Source of the DNA: Bacteroidales bacterium
GTDB taxonomy: Bacteria; Bacteroidota; Bacteroidia; Bacteroidales; UBA932
Assembly (NCBI GenBank): GCA_024689525.1
Contig: JAILDI010000029.1
Coordinates: 1 to 13,130 of the forward strand
Length of the DNA stretch: 13,130 nucleotides
Direction: 5' to 3'
This document shows, in pieces, positions 12,049 through 13,130 of the stretch. Under the pieces are notes generated by a model. The model was not told the DNA's origin, searched no databases, and saw only the letters and a list, made by a program, of their open reading frames with translations. Positions within the stretch are counted from its first letter, which is position 1. The number at the start of each line of letters is the position of its first letter. A program made the translations under genes and the position numbers.

Positions 12049-12894
12049 CTATTCCAGATATAATGTAATATCCGCCTGGTCTTGCCGCTGCCAGCCAGGA
12101 TATAACGCCTTCAGGGCCTTAAGGTCTTTGCCGGCGACATGTCCTATCAACGTCGGATATAAAAACTGGACTTTTTTGTCCTTCAGGCAAATATACAGAT
12201 CACCTCCTTCAAAGTATATATTGCCAGCCTTCCACTCTGCTCCTGTAGCGTCCTGATTCACCGGGACTGTTTGCGCTATCTGCACGGGGAAATCCCAAGG
12301 GGATATGGTTATGAATGTCTCTATGGTAACAGGAACGCTAATCTGTCCCAGACTAGACATAATACGTTTAAAGGCAATGCCTGATCCGGAGTCTTCGATG
12401 TCGAAAGAGAATGTCTTGCCGCTAATCTCCATTTTGAGTTTTGCATCCTCCAGCCCGGCGAACCTGGGAGATTCAGACTCCGGCAGGCTTTCCTGCGTAC
12501 CCTGATACAGCTGATGCCAGGAGTCCCATGATGAAGGATAGTCAGAATAATCCATGGCCTTTGCCCCTTCCACCACTATAGTGGCCGGAGTATGCGTATC
12601 GTTTGCCATGATGGGAATGGATACTTTCTGGTTTTCTGTCCACACAACACCGGAACTGTATTCCCAATCATTTACAAGAACATGGTACCGATAAACGCGG
12701 AACTCATATCCCGGCTCGAACTTAGTATAATAATCATATTCATAAGTAACGTCCAGAGAGAGAGTTGTCCCCTCCTGCGGTATGACTTCACCAACACCTT
12801 CTGGAGTATATATCTCGTCGGTATCAACGTCATAGTACACTGTCCCGCAAGAGAGACAGAGTAATAATGGAAGTATGAGGTGGTAACGTCTCAA
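12049..12894 (-). CDS. Lipoprotein of unknown function, TTG start
   Basis: A 281-residue protein with lipoprotein signal RRYHLILPLLLCLSC (Cys16). The codon before Arg2 is TTG (12894-12892) and no in-frame ATG lies close upstream or in the signal, so TTG (or the preceding ATT) must serve as start. Only 2 bases separate it from the stop of the upstream outer-membrane gene, suggesting translational coupling. The mature part is beta-rich: a strand region with VTYEYDYYTKFEPGYEFRVY, then a C-terminal domain with GAEWKAGNIYFEGGDLYICL and LYPTLIGHVAG that faintly recalls cyclophilin-like lipoprotein domains. I do not rely on that resemblance. Its partner is the upstream outer-membrane gene. Confidence 0.75.
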   Translation of the reverse strand: MRRYHLILPLLLCLSCGTVYYDVDTDEIYTPEGVGEVIPQEGTTLSLDVTYEYDYYTKFEPGYEFRVYRYHVLVNDWEYSSGVVWTENQKVSIPIMANDTHTPATIVVEGAKAMDYSDYPSSWDSWHQLYQGTQESLPESESPRFAGLEDAKLKMEISGKTFSFDIEDSGSGIAFKRIMSSLGQISVPVTIETFITISPWDFPVQIAQTVPVNQDATGAEWKAGNIYFEGGDLYICLKDKKVQFLYPTLIGHVAGKDLKALKALYPGWQRQDQADITLYLE

Positions 12895-12896
12895 AA

Positions 12897-13130
12897 TTAA
12901 AACATAACACTTGTATAAACAAAAGCCCTTTGCACCACAGGCTCATGCTCAGGATAGAACTGGTCAAAGGCCGTACCGTTTACCTCCAGAAGCCTTGCCG
13001 TGGAATAGGCGTCGTAATTTGAAATCCCATAACCGACACCAAGGGAAAGCCTCCTGAACGAGGCCCTGAGGCCGATGCTTCCCTCCCAGGCAATCCATTG
13101 CCCGCCATCGGCAGACACCGTTCCCCTGTC
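12897..13130 (-). CDS. C-terminal part of an outer membrane protein (partial)
   Basis: The frame is open to the right edge of the window, so only the last 77 codons are seen. The translation (for example RASFRRLSLGVGYGISNYDAY and VVQRAFVYTSVMF) shows amphipathic strands and a terminal Phe, the usual beta-barrel assembly signal of outer-membrane proteins. It runs into the lipoprotein gene with a 2-base gap. The GTG at 13118 is an internal codon, not a convincing start. Family cannot be told from this fragment. Confidence 0.7.
   Translation of the reverse strand, partial: DRGTVSADGGQWIAWEGSIGLRASFRRLSLGVGYGISNYDAYSTARLLEVNGTAFDQFYPEHEPVVQRAFVYTSVMF

Overview
The window looks like a Bacteroidales (Bacteroidota) chromosome. 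The evidence is the lipoprotein, outer-membrane and ECF sigma gene families, several promoters with the Bacteroides-type -7 box TAnnTTTG and a TTTG/TTG -33 box, and gene families (DUF3853, VirE_N/BT4734-like, DUF3987) that I know from Bacteroides integrative elements. I cannot name the genus from the sequence.

The central observation is an integrated element of about 10.7 kb. The window opens with the end of a tRNA-Ile(GAU) gene and a complete tRNA-Ala(UGC) gene. The last 18 bases of tRNA-Ala (AATCCGACTACCTCCACC, 124-141) recur in direct orientation at 10824-10841. The right-hand copy lies just upstream of a tyrosine recombinase gene (9318-10679, leftward). These copies are read as attL and attR. 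Four copies of the octamer TATACACA, two near each end, are candidate integrase or excisionase arm sites.

Inside the element, left to right: a small two-helix membrane protein (318-857); a DUF3853 helix-turn-helix protein overlapping a VirE_N/primase-like gene, which in turn overlaps a PriCT-2/DUF3987 primase-helicase gene (1062-3770), together a compact replication module; a KilA-N protein with its own promoter and a strong terminator (3841-4766); and a leftward five-gene operon of ECF sigma factor, membrane anti-sigma factor, DUF6108-like secreted protein, beta-barrel-like protein and fimbrillin-like lipoprotein (7307 down to 4816). Next come about 1.2 kb with no convincing gene but many strong hairpins (about 7384-8557), an unrecognised 234-residue protein (8624-9328), and the integrase. 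No relaxase, coupling protein or capsid gene is visible. The element could be an integrative element mobilised in trans, with the hairpin-rich segment as a candidate oriT or replication origin, a phage-satellite-like island, or a decayed element. The sigma/anti-sigma/surface operon would be its cargo.

To the right of attR there is a strong terminator that would serve the empty tRNA locus. It is followed by chromosomal genes: a rightward lipoprotein (11122-12009) converging on a leftward pair, an outer-membrane-protein tail (partial at the window edge) and a lipoprotein that starts with TTG.
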